Of a stretch of DNA of 64,000 nucleotides, positions 47,263 to 59,469 are shown piece by piece. The translations under genes and the position numbers were made by a program. The DNA comes from Aliiruegeria sabulilitoris (GTDB lineage: Bacteria; Pseudomonadota; Alphaproteobacteria; Rhodobacterales; Rhodobacteraceae), in NCBI RefSeq assembly GCF_001558155.1, contig NZ_LOAS01000007.1, forward strand, positions 62,001 to 126,000. Direction: 5' to 3'. The notes beneath the pieces are model-generated. The model was not told the DNA's origin and searched no databases. It saw nothing but the letters and a program-made list of their open reading frames with translations. Each line of letters opens with the position of its first letter. The first letter of the stretch is position 1.

Positions 47263-47769
47263 GTGACCGACAAGACGGAAATCCGCGACGGAGAGCGGCT
47301 GCTCGACTTCGATCCCGCCCAGCGCACGGAGGCGGGCGTTGCCTTCATCGGCCATATCCGCAGCCCCTGGACGGCCCGGGCGGAGTGCCCCCGCAACATC
47401 TCCACCGCCCGCGAGGACGGGCGCGGCGCGCGTATCGTGTTGCGGGAGGGTTATGCGGAGGGGCTGGCCGGGCTGGAGGCCGGGCGGCACCTGATGGTGC
47501 TCTACTGGATGGACCGGGCGCGGCGCGACCTGATCGTGCAGAACCCGCGCCACACCGAGGCTCCGCGCGGCACCTTCGCCCTGCGTTCGCCCAACCGGCC
47601 AAACCCAATCGCCATGTCGGCCGTGACCATCCGTTCCATCGATCTGGCGTCCGGAGAGATCGAGATCGACGCCATCGATTGCCTCGACGGGACCCCGGTT
47701 GTGGACCTCAAGCCCTGGCTGCCAGGCATCGATATCCCGGCAGGCGTTTCGGTGCGCGAAGAGGCGTGA
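47263..47769 (+). CDS. TrmO-type tRNA m6t6A37 methyltransferase
   Basis: A 168-residue protein of the TsaA/YaeB/TrmO family, which methylates N6-threonylcarbamoyladenosine 37 of tRNA-Thr with S-adenosylmethionine. Family blocks are seen: FIGHIRSPWTARAECPRNI at the N-terminus, HLMVLYWMDRARRDLIVQ, RGTFALRSPNRPNPIAMS and IDCLDGTPVVDLKPWLPG. It lacks the C-terminal extension of E. coli TrmO, as many alphaproteobacterial copies do. The start is a GTG with AAGGG upstream. 97 bases separate it from the Bat operon. Confidence 0.88.
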   Translation: MTDKTEIRDGERLLDFDPAQRTEAGVAFIGHIRSPWTARAECPRNISTAREDGRGARIVLREGYAEGLAGLEAGRHLMVLYWMDRARRDLIVQNPRHTEAPRGTFALRSPNRPNPIAMSAVTIRSIDLASGEIEIDAIDCLDGTPVVDLKPWLPGIDIPAGVSVREEA

Positions 47770-48598
47770 CGGGCCGGCGCATGATTCGCGCAACCTCGGC
47801 AACGCGAGGCGGCTTTGCCGGTACAATCTCACCCCGGACCCGGAAATTGGTGCCTGAACGATAACGATCCATTAACCGTTTTGACGAAACCCATTCGATT
47901 TGTGGCGAGATCTGGGCGTTGACGTGACGTCTTCTTGATTGTCGCCGAACTTGAAACGATGCCGTCAATATATGGTAGCGGAACCACAGGTTTGCTGGGG
48001 GTGCAGGGCCGAAATGTGTCAAAAACATGGTTTAGGGGTCTCGGAAAGCCGCGAAACAGGAAACAATAGGGTCCTTGTCGTGGTCAGGCCTTTCCCAAGA
48101 AATATAGGATTTCCACGGTATTGCCCCATTTCCGACGCCATTTTTCCGACAATTTTCGCTTCCTTGGCTGCATCCTGACGCGGTATAGCTGAATAGCCTG
48201 ACTGGGGGGCGTTAACTTTTGGCCACGGGGGCGGCCGCGCGCAGGAGCATGGCCGAAGGTCGTGGGTGAAACATGCGATTGTTCGATCGCGTGCGGATAT
48301 GCGGGACGTTGGTACGGGAATTACACCGTGCAGGCATCCGGGCAGATTTCGAGCATTCATTCCACCTCGGTACAGGTTCGGCAGATCCTTGAGGGCCATT
48401 TGCCCTGTCTGGGTTTGTTGGTGTGAAAGTGAACGGATTGGAGTTGGCCAAATGGCAACCGGTAAGACACAGACGAGACCCGAAGGCAGCGCGGTGCCTG
48501 TGCGTCGTTCCGTTCGCATTCGGAACACGAAATCTAGTTTTAATCGTCACGGGTCCAATATGCCGCGACCCCACGGCTTTAATTGATAGGAGGCGGCT
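47770..48598. other. Long AT-richer region before the RTX-Hint gene
   Basis: About 830 bases with no supported gene, visibly more AT-rich than its surroundings between about 47860 and 48200. It should hold the RTX gene promoter and possibly a long leader. A minor open frame from 48452 ends at 48586 but has no ribosome site and no recognisable protein. The long minus-strand frame starting within the RTX gene and ending at 48212 is a low-complexity shadow. Confidence 0.5.
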
Positions 48599-51500
48599 AT
48601 GACCAATGTCCTTTTGGATTTCAACGATCTGGCCACAGGCGCCATCGTTGGCGATCAGTTCAACGACCTCGGCGTCACGATTACTTCCGGAAATACCGGC
48701 AACCCGCCGATGATTTTCGACACGGCCAACCCGACCGGCGGGGACTATGATCTCGCCTCGGACACGGCCGGCAAGGCGCTGATCCTGTCGGAAGACGGCG
48801 ACTCCAGCGACCCTGACGACAATGCCGGCGGCGGCACGATGAATTTCGAATTCGACAGCGCGGCGCATGTGCGCAGCCTGAACCTGATCGACTTCGAACA
48901 TGGTGGCGAGATTCGCTGCTATGACGACAATGGCGACCTGATCAAGACGGTCACGCTTGGCGGTACGGCCGATGGCGGCCAGTTCCTCGTCGATATCGAC
49001 TGTGAGGGCGTCTCCAAGATGGAGGTCGATTTCGCGGCTTCCGGCGCGATCGACGACATCGCCTATTCCATCGACCTTCCCGACAATCCGGACGGGATCG
49101 TCGAGGGCACCGCGGGTGACGACTATATCGACGACGCCTATACGGGCGATCCCGAAGGCGACATGATCGACAATGGCGATGCCATCCTGCCGGGCGAGGG
49201 CCCGGACGATGACATCGTCTATGCCGGTGCGGGCAACGATACCGTGCGGGGCGGCGAAGGGGATGACGAAATCTGGGGCGACCGTGCCCAGGTTGAGAAT
49301 GACAGCGTCACCATCATGCTGGGCGAGGGGACGACCGTCTCCTATCCGAACAAGCTCTTCGTCTACACGATCGACCCGGATACGGGTGAGATCTCCAACT
49401 TGGAGATGCTGAGCTCGAATGCATTGCACGAGGGTGGCAATGTTTATGAATACGATGTGGAGCCGGGCGCTATCGTGGGCGTCGGCATCTACAGCCCGGA
49501 CGGAACCTTCCTGTCTTCCGGCTATGGCAGCAATGTCGATCTGAACAGCGACGGTATGGAGCACACGACGCTTGTCGGCGTTGGTTCCGACGGCGAAGTG
49601 ACGATTGCCTTCGAGGACATGGGGAACCTGGGCGACCAGGATTTCAACGACGTGGTTGTGACGGTGGATCTTGGCAATTCCGGTGCCACCTTCGACAACG
49701 CCCATGTCGACTACTCTTCCGACGCGCCCGATCCCGATGACAGCGCGGCGGGCGACGACGTGCTCGACGGCGGTGTCGGCGATGACGAGATCCATGGCGG
49801 TGGCGGCAATGACACCATCACCGGCGGCGACGGCTCCGACACGGTCTATGGCGACGATGGCGATGACGTGATCGACACCTCCTCGACCGGCATTCCGCTG
49901 CCGGATCTGGGCTTCGGTCCCTATGGGCCTGTCCCAGAGATCCCGGCAGACGGCGACCCGACGGACGATATGGACACCGTCTATGGCGGCGCAGGCAACG
50001 ATACGATCACCACCGGTGACGATGCCGACTATATCGATGGCGGCGAAGGCGACGACACCATCGACGGCGGGCTGGATGCCGACACGATCTTCGGTGGCGA
50101 CGGTGCAGATACGATCATCGGCGGCGAAGGCTCCGACGAGATCGACGGTGGCGCCGGCGATGACGTCATCTATGGCGGGCTCGGCTCCGATCCGGCGCTC
50201 GATCCGGCGAACATCAAGGATGACGGCACGGACACCTTTGGTGCCGACCCGACACCGGATAACGGCATGGATGTTATCCATGGCGGTGATGGCAATGACA
50301 CCATCTACGGCCAGGACGACGACGACACGATCTATGGCGATGCAGGCAACGACTATATCGATGCCGGGATCGACGATGACTATGTCGAAGGCGGCGAGGG
50401 TGACGACACCATCCTGGGCGGTCAGGGCGATGACGAGCTGCATGGCGGCGACGGCGCCGACAAGGTGTTCGGCGGCGAAGGCACCGACACGATCACTGGC
50501 GGTACCGGCGACGACATCCTCTTTGGCGGTTTCGACAGCGACACGGATACAATCAATGGCGGCGACGATGCAGACATCATCGGTGCGCTGGCCGGCGATG
50601 TCGTCGTAGGCGGCGAGGGTGGCGACGATAACGACGCGTTGGTCGTCGGTGGCCTGGCCACGGTCGATTACGACGACACGGACCCCGAAGCCGGCACTGT
50701 CACCTTCTATGACGAGGATCTGAACGAAGTTGGCACGGCCGAATTCTCGGAAATCGAGGATGTCTATGTGGTTGGCGGCGACACCAGCCCGGTTCTTGCC
50801 AGCACGACGGCGGGCGGCCTGAACTCGATCGATGGTGTGGTCGAGGGAACGGATGGCGATGACCTGATCGATGTCAATTACACCGGCGATCCCGATGGCG
50901 ACCTTGTCGACGGCGACGACGCCGTGGCACCGCTCGTCGACGAACAGGATGTGATCCTGGCTGGAGACGGAAACGATACCGTCTACAGCGGAGAAGACTC
51001 AGACCTCGTCTTTGGCGGTGATGGCGACGACACCATCTTTGGCGAAGGCGGCGGCGACGCGATCGATGGCGGCGACGGTAACGACACCCTGAGCGGTGGC
51101 GAAGGTCGTGACATCGTCTTTGGCGGTGATGGCGACGACGCCATCTCGGGCGACTCCAGCGTGGCCGGCGATGGCGGCGACTTGCTCTATGGCGGCGACG
51201 ATCAGGACACGTTTGTCGATGTCGGCGACGAAGACGTGGTTGTTGGCGGCGAAGGCGGCGTCGATAATGACACGCTCGACCTGACGGGCCTCGGTCCGCT
51301 CAAGGTGACCTATACCAACGACGATCCGACCACCGAATCCGGCATCGTCGAGTTCTTCGACGCTCCTGGCGGCAACGTTATCGGCACGACCGAGTTCCGT
51401 GAGATCGAGAATGTCATTCCCTGCTTCACCCCGGGTGCCCGCGTGGCAACTCCCTCGGGTGAAAAGCTGGTGGAGGATCTCTGCGTCGGCGACAAGGTTC

Positions 51501-52003
51501 TGACGCGCGACAACGGCGTTCAGGAAATCCGCTGGTACGGCCAGAAGCGGCTCGATTATGGCAAGCTTGCCTCGGTGCCGCATCTCCAGCCGATCCTGAT
51601 CCCGGCGGGCTCGTTGGGGGATAATCTGCCCGAGCGGGACATGATGGTCTCTCCGAACCACCGCATGTTGGTGGCCAATGACCGTACCTCGCTCTATTTC
51701 GCCGAGCACGAGGTTCTGGTGGCGGCCAAGCACCTGGTTGGCCGGAACGGGATCAAGCGTCTGCCGCAATTGCAGACGACCTATATCCACCTCATGTTCG
51801 ACCGCCACGAGGTCGTGCTGGCCGATGGTTCCTGGACGGAGAGCTTCCAGCCGGGCGACTACACGCTGAACGGCATTGACAGCGAGCAGCGGGGCGAGAT
51901 CCTGGAAATCTTCCCGGAACTCGGCACGGTGCAGGGGCGCGACGATTACGCCGCCGCCCGCCGCACGCTGAAGAAGCACGAGGCGCTCCTGCTGCAGGAG
52001 TAA
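48599..52003 (+). CDS. Large secreted RTX calcium-binding protein with C-terminal Hint domain
   Basis: A 1134-residue, very acidic protein without a classical signal peptide. In order: a beta-sandwich-like domain (about 1-160); a DUF4114-like domain (about 235-365, with FEDMGNLGDQDFNDVVV); dense RTX repeats of type GGxGxDxxx (about 385-665 and 780-880); and a C-terminal Hint_2 domain (942-1134) beginning IPCFTPGARV with C942 as nucleophile and containing the SPNHR motif near 1018-1022. RTX repeats bind Ca2+ outside the cell and usually go with type I secretion, but no such transporter is nearby. Hint domains can self-cleave peptide bonds. GATAGGAGGCGGCT gives a very strong ribosome site. Confidence 0.93.
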   Translation: MTNVLLDFNDLATGAIVGDQFNDLGVTITSGNTGNPPMIFDTANPTGGDYDLASDTAGKALILSEDGDSSDPDDNAGGGTMNFEFDSAAHVRSLNLIDFEHGGEIRCYDDNGDLIKTVTLGGTADGGQFLVDIDCEGVSKMEVDFAASGAIDDIAYSIDLPDNPDGIVEGTAGDDYIDDAYTGDPEGDMIDNGDAILPGEGPDDDIVYAGAGNDTVRGGEGDDEIWGDRAQVENDSVTIMLGEGTTVSYPNKLFVYTIDPDTGEISNLEMLSSNALHEGGNVYEYDVEPGAIVGVGIYSPDGTFLSSGYGSNVDLNSDGMEHTTLVGVGSDGEVTIAFEDMGNLGDQDFNDVVVTVDLGNSGATFDNAHVDYSSDAPDPDDSAAGDDVLDGGVGDDEIHGGGGNDTITGGDGSDTVYGDDGDDVIDTSSTGIPLPDLGFGPYGPVPEIPADGDPTDDMDTVYGGAGNDTITTGDDADYIDGGEGDDTIDGGLDADTIFGGDGADTIIGGEGSDEIDGGAGDDVIYGGLGSDPALDPANIKDDGTDTFGADPTPDNGMDVIHGGDGNDTIYGQDDDDTIYGDAGNDYIDAGIDDDYVEGGEGDDTILGGQGDDELHGGDGADKVFGGEGTDTITGGTGDDILFGGFDSDTDTINGGDDADIIGALAGDVVVGGEGGDDNDALVVGGLATVDYDDTDPEAGTVTFYDEDLNEVGTAEFSEIEDVYVVGGDTSPVLASTTAGGLNSIDGVVEGTDGDDLIDVNYTGDPDGDLVDGDDAVAPLVDEQDVILAGDGNDTVYSGEDSDLVFGGDGDDTIFGEGGGDAIDGGDGNDTLSGGEGRDIVFGGDGDDAISGDSSVAGDGGDLLYGGDDQDTFVDVGDEDVVVGGEGGVDNDTLDLTGLGPLKVTYTNDDPTTESGIVEFFDAPGGNVIGTTEFREIENVIPCFTPGARVATPSGEKLVEDLCVGDKVLTRDNGVQEIRWYGQKRLDYGKLASVPHLQPILIPAGSLGDNLPERDMMVSPNHRMLVANDRTSLYFAEHEVLVAAKHLVGRNGIKRLPQLQTTYIHLMFDRHEVVLADGSWTESFQPGDYTLNGIDSEQRGEILEIFPELGTVQGRDDYAAARRTLKKHEALLLQE

Positions 52004-52029
52004 TCGCCCATTACCGGGGCAACGGAAAC

Positions 52030-52063
52030 ACGGGGGAGCGGAGACGCTCCCCCGTTTTCGTTT
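52030..52063 (+). terminator. Rho-independent terminator after the RTX-Hint gene
   Basis: ACGGGGGAGCG at 52030-52040 and CGCTCCCCCGT at 52045-52055 around a GAGA loop, followed by TTTCGTTT. It starts 26 bases after the stop. Confidence 0.92.
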
Positions 52064-52227
52064 AGGGGCGTATTGTGCAAGCTGCTGCGATCACAGGGGA
52101 AAGTGGCCCAAAAGACTCACTCGCGGGCAGAGAAAGAATCGATTGGTTTTCGGCCTGCCATAACGAGCCGACGTGGTGTTACCTGTTTTTAACGGACGGC
52201 CGAACAAGAGCCGCCGAAGAGGCAGGA

Positions 52228-52599
52228 ATGATAGCAGAACACAAGCTGGCCGCAGAACGGCCGGACCCAGACGCGTCGGCGCACCCCACGCTGCGCGTCT
52301 TTCAACCCGGTGATACGGTCATGACAAGAGCCGGAGAGCTGCCGGTCGAAAGATTGCGGCCCGGAGACCGCGTTGTCATGGAGACGCTGGAAGCCGGCTG
52401 CGCTGTTCAATGGATGGAGTTGCGCCGCTGCAGAACCTCCGGACGTCTCCGGATCCAGGTCATGTTCGGTCGGCAAGCGCATCGAAAGACGGCGCCGACG
52501 GCCCTGCCTGTTGGCGGACGGGTTTCCTCGAAGACGGGAAAACTCCAACTCGACGCGGGATACGCTTCGGCGGCTGTGGCAGGCAAACGGGTGCACTGA
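52228..52599 (+). CDS. Short Hint-domain-like protein lacking the catalytic cysteine (possible remnant)
   Basis: A 123-residue frame whose residues of about 21-68 (LRVFQPGDTVMTRAG..., LPVERLRPGDRVVM, VQWMELRR) align with the start of the Hint domain of the RTX protein (IPCFTPGARVATPSG, KLVEDLCVGDKVLTR, IRWYGQKR). The nucleophilic Cys is replaced by Val (VFQPG instead of CFTPG), and the SPNHR and C-terminal parts are absent. It is therefore either a decayed, truncated Hint copy or a small protein reusing the fold. ATG 52228 has AGAGGCAGGA upstream; an upstream frame from 52075 looks non-coding. Confidence 0.6.
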   Translation: MIAEHKLAAERPDPDASAHPTLRVFQPGDTVMTRAGELPVERLRPGDRVVMETLEAGCAVQWMELRRCRTSGRLRIQVMFGRQAHRKTAPTALPVGGRVSSKTGKLQLDAGYASAAVAGKRVH

Positions 52600-52649
52600 A
52601 CCCGCGCCGAACTGTAGCGTAGGTGGGCGCGCCTCCCGCTTGCTGGCAT

Positions 52650-55070
52650 TCAGCCTCTCATGCGTGCGCCATCCGGATCGAAGAGCGGTTTTGTATAGAG
52701 CGTGGCCGGGCGCATTGCCCCCAGGATCTCGATCTCTGCTCGCAGTCCTTCCGCGATCCGCTCTGTCGGTACGAAGCCAATGGCGACCGATTTCCCTGTC
52801 AAATGCGAATAGCCGCCTGACGTGCAGAAACCTTCCACCTTGCCGTCTATCCAGATCGGTTCGTAGGCCACCACATCGGCATCCTCAGCCTCGACGAGGA
52901 AGGTGCAGAGCTTGCGGCGCGGCCCCTTGGAACGCTCGTCCTCGGCGGCTTTCCGGCCAATAAAATCTTCGGGCTTCTTCCAGTTGATGAAACGGTCCAG
53001 CCCAGTTTCCGCAGGCGTGTAGTCTGGCGAGTATTCCCGCAGCCATGAGCCAAATCCCTTGTCGAGCCTGAGTGACATCATCGCCCGCATCCCGAAGGGG
53101 CGCAGGCCGAGGTCTTGTCCGGCCTCGGTCAGCACATGCCACAGGTGTCGCTGGCTTTCTGGCGCGACGAAGATCTCGTAGCCCAGATCGCCCGTATAGG
53201 AGAGACGCTGCACGACCGCATCGGCCATGCCGATCGTCATGCGGCGGACATCCATGAACCGGAACACCTCGGCCGATACATCCGCGCGCGTGACACGACG
53301 GAGCAGTTCACGCGCATTCGGTCCGGCGATCTGGAAGCCCGTACGACGGTCCGAGACATTGCGCACCCGCACGCCGCTGCCGCTTTCGAGATGCTGCTCG
53401 AACCAGCGCAGGTGGTAATCCTGCGCGCCGTAGGAGGCGGTGATTTGGAAATCGCCCTCGGCCAGGCAGGAGATGGTGAAATCGCCGATCAGCCGTCCGG
53501 AGGGTTCCAACATGGGTGAGAGCGCTACGCGCCCCGGTTTGGGGATGCGGCCCGCCATGATCTTGTCGAGCCACGCGCGGGCATTGGGACCGGTGACGCG
53601 GAACTTGCCGAAATTCTGGATCTCGTTGATGCCGACGGCCTCGCGTACGGCCATGACCTCCTGCCGCACCGCCTCCCAGGCGTTGGATCGGCGGAATGTC
53701 GGCGTCTCGTAGGGCTCCTCGCCCTCGGGCGCGAAGTAATTGACCACCTCCAGCCCGTATTGCTGGCCGAAAACAGCGTTCATCCCTTTGAAGATGTCAT
53801 ACATTTGGGTTGTGCGGAACGGACGCGCGGCGGGCAGCTCTTCGTTGGGAAAGCTCACCGAGAAGCGGTTCTGGTAGTTCTCGATCACCTTGGGGATGGT
53901 GTAGTCGGGCGTCGTCCACTTGCCGAAACGCGCCACATCGAGGGCGAATGTGTTCTGGTCGGGCTGGCCCTCGATGATCCATTGCGCCAGTGTCAGGCCG
54001 ACACCGCCACCTTGGCTGAAGCCGGCCATGACCGCCGCGGCGGCCCAGTAGTTGCGCAGGCCGGTAACCGGGCCAACCAGCGGGTTGCCATCGGGGGCGA
54101 AGGTGAACGGCCCGTGGATCACCGATTTCACCCCGGCGGTTTCCAGCACGGGAACGCGGGCATAGGCGAAGGCAATCGAGTCCTCGATCTTCTCGAACTG
54201 GTCGTTCAGCAGTTCATGGCCAAAACCCCACGGCGTGCCGTCCACCGACCAGGCCTCGCAGGGTTTCTCGTAAAACCCGATGCAAAGCCCGCGCCCCTCC
54301 TGGCGCATATAGCTCTCGCCGCCCGGGTCCATGATATGGGGGAACTCGGTCGCGCGGTTTGCGATCTCGGGGATATCGTCGGTGACAATATATTGATGCG
54401 CCATCGGCAGGAGCGGCAGGTAGACACCGGCCATCGCCGCGACTTCCCGCGCCCAGAGGCCGCCGGCATTGACGACATGTTCGGCATGGATCGTGCCCTT
54501 GTCGGTCACCACGTCCCAGCTGCCGTCGGGGCGGGGATTCGTCTCGCGCACCATGCAATGGGTCACGATCTCGGCCCCGGCCATGCGCGCGGCCTTGGCA
54601 TAGGCATGGGTCGTGCCGGCAGGGTCCAGATGGCCGTCCAACGGGTCGAAAAGGCCACCGACGATGCCATCGACATTCACCAGCTCGGCCATCTGCTTTA
54701 TCTCGGAAGGCGACAGGATCTCGGTTTCAAGCCCCATGTAGCGGTGCTTGGCGCGCTCCGCCTTGAGCATGTCGAAACGTTCCTGGCTGTCCGCGAGCGT
54801 GATGCCGCCGACATGATGCAAGCCGCAGGACATGCCGGTGATCTCCTCCAGCTCCTTGTAGAGCCGGATCGTGTAGCCCTGCAGCGCGGCCATGTTCGTG
54901 TCGCCGTTGAGCGTGTGAAACCCGCCCGCTGCGTGCCAGGTCGAGCCGCTGGTCAGCTCGGAGCGCTCAAGAAGCATCACGTCGTTCCAGCCGAGCTTGG
55001 TCAGGTGATACAACACCGAACAGCCGACCACGCCGCCCCCGATGACACAGACCTGGGTTGTGGATTTCAT
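52650..55070 (-). CDS. Dimethylglycine/sarcosine dehydrogenase-like FAD enzyme with GcvT domain
   Basis: An 806-residue two-part enzyme. The N-terminal half is a DAO-type oxidoreductase with the FAD motif GGGVVG at residues 11-16 and STWHAAGG, where H46 is the expected site of covalent FAD attachment in DMGDH/sarcosine dehydrogenases. The C-terminal half (about 420-800) is an aminomethyltransferase (GcvT) fold that binds tetrahydrofolate (FRVTGPNARAWLD, LSYTGDLGYEIFVAP, GMRAMMSLRLDKGFGSW). It would demethylate a methylated glycine or related amine, passing the C1 unit to folate. GGAGG precedes ATG 55070. No partner genes lie beside it, so the exact substrate is open. Confidence 0.9.
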   Translation of the reverse strand: MKSTTQVCVIGGGVVGCSVLYHLTKLGWNDVMLLERSELTSGSTWHAAGGFHTLNGDTNMAALQGYTIRLYKELEEITGMSCGLHHVGGITLADSQERFDMLKAERAKHRYMGLETEILSPSEIKQMAELVNVDGIVGGLFDPLDGHLDPAGTTHAYAKAARMAGAEIVTHCMVRETNPRPDGSWDVVTDKGTIHAEHVVNAGGLWAREVAAMAGVYLPLLPMAHQYIVTDDIPEIANRATEFPHIMDPGGESYMRQEGRGLCIGFYEKPCEAWSVDGTPWGFGHELLNDQFEKIEDSIAFAYARVPVLETAGVKSVIHGPFTFAPDGNPLVGPVTGLRNYWAAAAVMAGFSQGGGVGLTLAQWIIEGQPDQNTFALDVARFGKWTTPDYTIPKVIENYQNRFSVSFPNEELPAARPFRTTQMYDIFKGMNAVFGQQYGLEVVNYFAPEGEEPYETPTFRRSNAWEAVRQEVMAVREAVGINEIQNFGKFRVTGPNARAWLDKIMAGRIPKPGRVALSPMLEPSGRLIGDFTISCLAEGDFQITASYGAQDYHLRWFEQHLESGSGVRVRNVSDRRTGFQIAGPNARELLRRVTRADVSAEVFRFMDVRRMTIGMADAVVQRLSYTGDLGYEIFVAPESQRHLWHVLTEAGQDLGLRPFGMRAMMSLRLDKGFGSWLREYSPDYTPAETGLDRFINWKKPEDFIGRKAAEDERSKGPRRKLCTFLVEAEDADVVAYEPIWIDGKVEGFCTSGGYSHLTGKSVAIGFVPTERIAEGLRAEIEILGAMRPATLYTKPLFDPDGARMRG

Positions 55071-55313
55071 GATGCCCTCCGCATGTTGCTGGTCTGAGGG
55101 TCGCGGGCGCGCGCAGGGCAGGCAAGGCCAAAGGCGACAACGGATGTCGGAAACAGGACGCAAGGCCGCGAAGGATCCTGCGGATCGCGCTTTCGGGGGA
55201 GCGTTTGTGAGAGTGCGGGGGCAGTTCTCCGGGCAAGGGATGCCGCTAGTAAGGGGCGAGATCTTTTCCCCGACTGTTGACACCGCCCATGGCTGGACTA
55301 GGGAAGCTGTATC

Positions 55314-58772
<3,459 letters not shown>

Positions 58773-58881
58773 GCGCCTCAACTGAGATTATCGACCTTGA
58801 TCCGTCATGCGCTTTGAGGGCAGGGTCACAAGGGCGCTCGGCATTTTTCGAGCGCCCGGAAGAACTTTTGGGAGGAAAGAC

Positions 58882-59397
58882 ATGTTCGCGTTTCGTAGGG
58901 CCGCCGTGGCGGCAATTGTTTGTTTCGTAGCGTCCGGTGCAGTTGCACAACCCTTCATGGCCAAGGACACGGTCGAGGGGTGGGGGATCTTCTACAACGA
59001 GGCGACCAAGGGTTGCTTCATGGAAACCCAGCAGGAACCCTATGTCATCCAGATCGGCACTGAAATGGCGATGCTGGGCGAGGGTGACAACGAGAAATTC
59101 GGCTTTCTAGCGGTTTATAGCTCAGGCGAAGTAGAGATTGGCGATGGCGAGGAGCGCGAGGTCAAGTTCGATCTCGACGGCGATATGTTCGCGGGCATGG
59201 CCACCGGAGCCGCGCGTGAGGGCTTCGCCGGCGGCTATGTCGTGGCAAACAACCCCAATTTCGGCGAAGATCTGGCGATGAAACAGACGCTGACGATCAA
59301 TCCAGGCATGGAGAACGCGGTGGAGATCGACCTGACAGGCACCAAGATGGCCATGGAAGCTACGCGCGCCTGCCAGAAGGAAATGATGGCGCAATAA
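58882..59397 (+). CDS. Exported protein of unknown function, 171 residues
   Basis: A signal peptide (about residues 1-23, ending GAVAQ) is followed by a small acidic domain with repeated beta-strand patterns (EGWGIFYNEATKGCFMETQ; NEKFGFLAVYSSGEVEIGDG). I see no known motif; the C-terminal TKMAMEATRACQKEMMAQ may pair its cysteine with the one in TKGCFM. GGGAGGAAAG lies before ATG 58882. It follows mfd by 109 bases and ends at a terminator shared with the convergent MFS gene. Confidence 0.75.
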   Translation: MFAFRRAAVAAIVCFVASGAVAQPFMAKDTVEGWGIFYNEATKGCFMETQQEPYVIQIGTEMAMLGEGDNEKFGFLAVYSSGEVEIGDGEEREVKFDLDGDMFAGMATGAAREGFAGGYVVANNPNFGEDLAMKQTLTINPGMENAVEIDLTGTKMAMEATRACQKEMMAQ

Positions 59398-59422
59398 CCG
59401 CGCCTCTACGCTTTGAAATCAC

Positions 59423-59457
59423 AACGCCCGGCATTCGTGTCGGGCGTTCTTCTTGTT
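59423..59457. terminator. Terminator between convergent genes
   Basis: AACGCCCG and CGGGCGTT at 59423-59430 and 59441-59448, followed by CTTCTTGTT, placed between the stops at 59397 (plus) and 59470 (minus). Confidence 0.75.
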
Positions 59458-59469
59458 GCGGCGTGATTT

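Noticed and set aside
47205-47864. 219-codon frame overlapping the TrmO gene
   Set aside because: Another frame of the TrmO gene; the family blocks are only in the frame starting with GTG 47263.
48212-50443. 743-codon minus-strand frame opposite the RTX gene
   Set aside because: Low-complexity Val/Asp/Ile repeats are the antisense image of the RTX repeats.
49740-51250. Dense repeated DNA in the RTX gene considered as CRISPR or tandem repeat array
   Set aside because: The periodicity follows 9-residue protein repeats in frame with no constant repeats or unique spacers.
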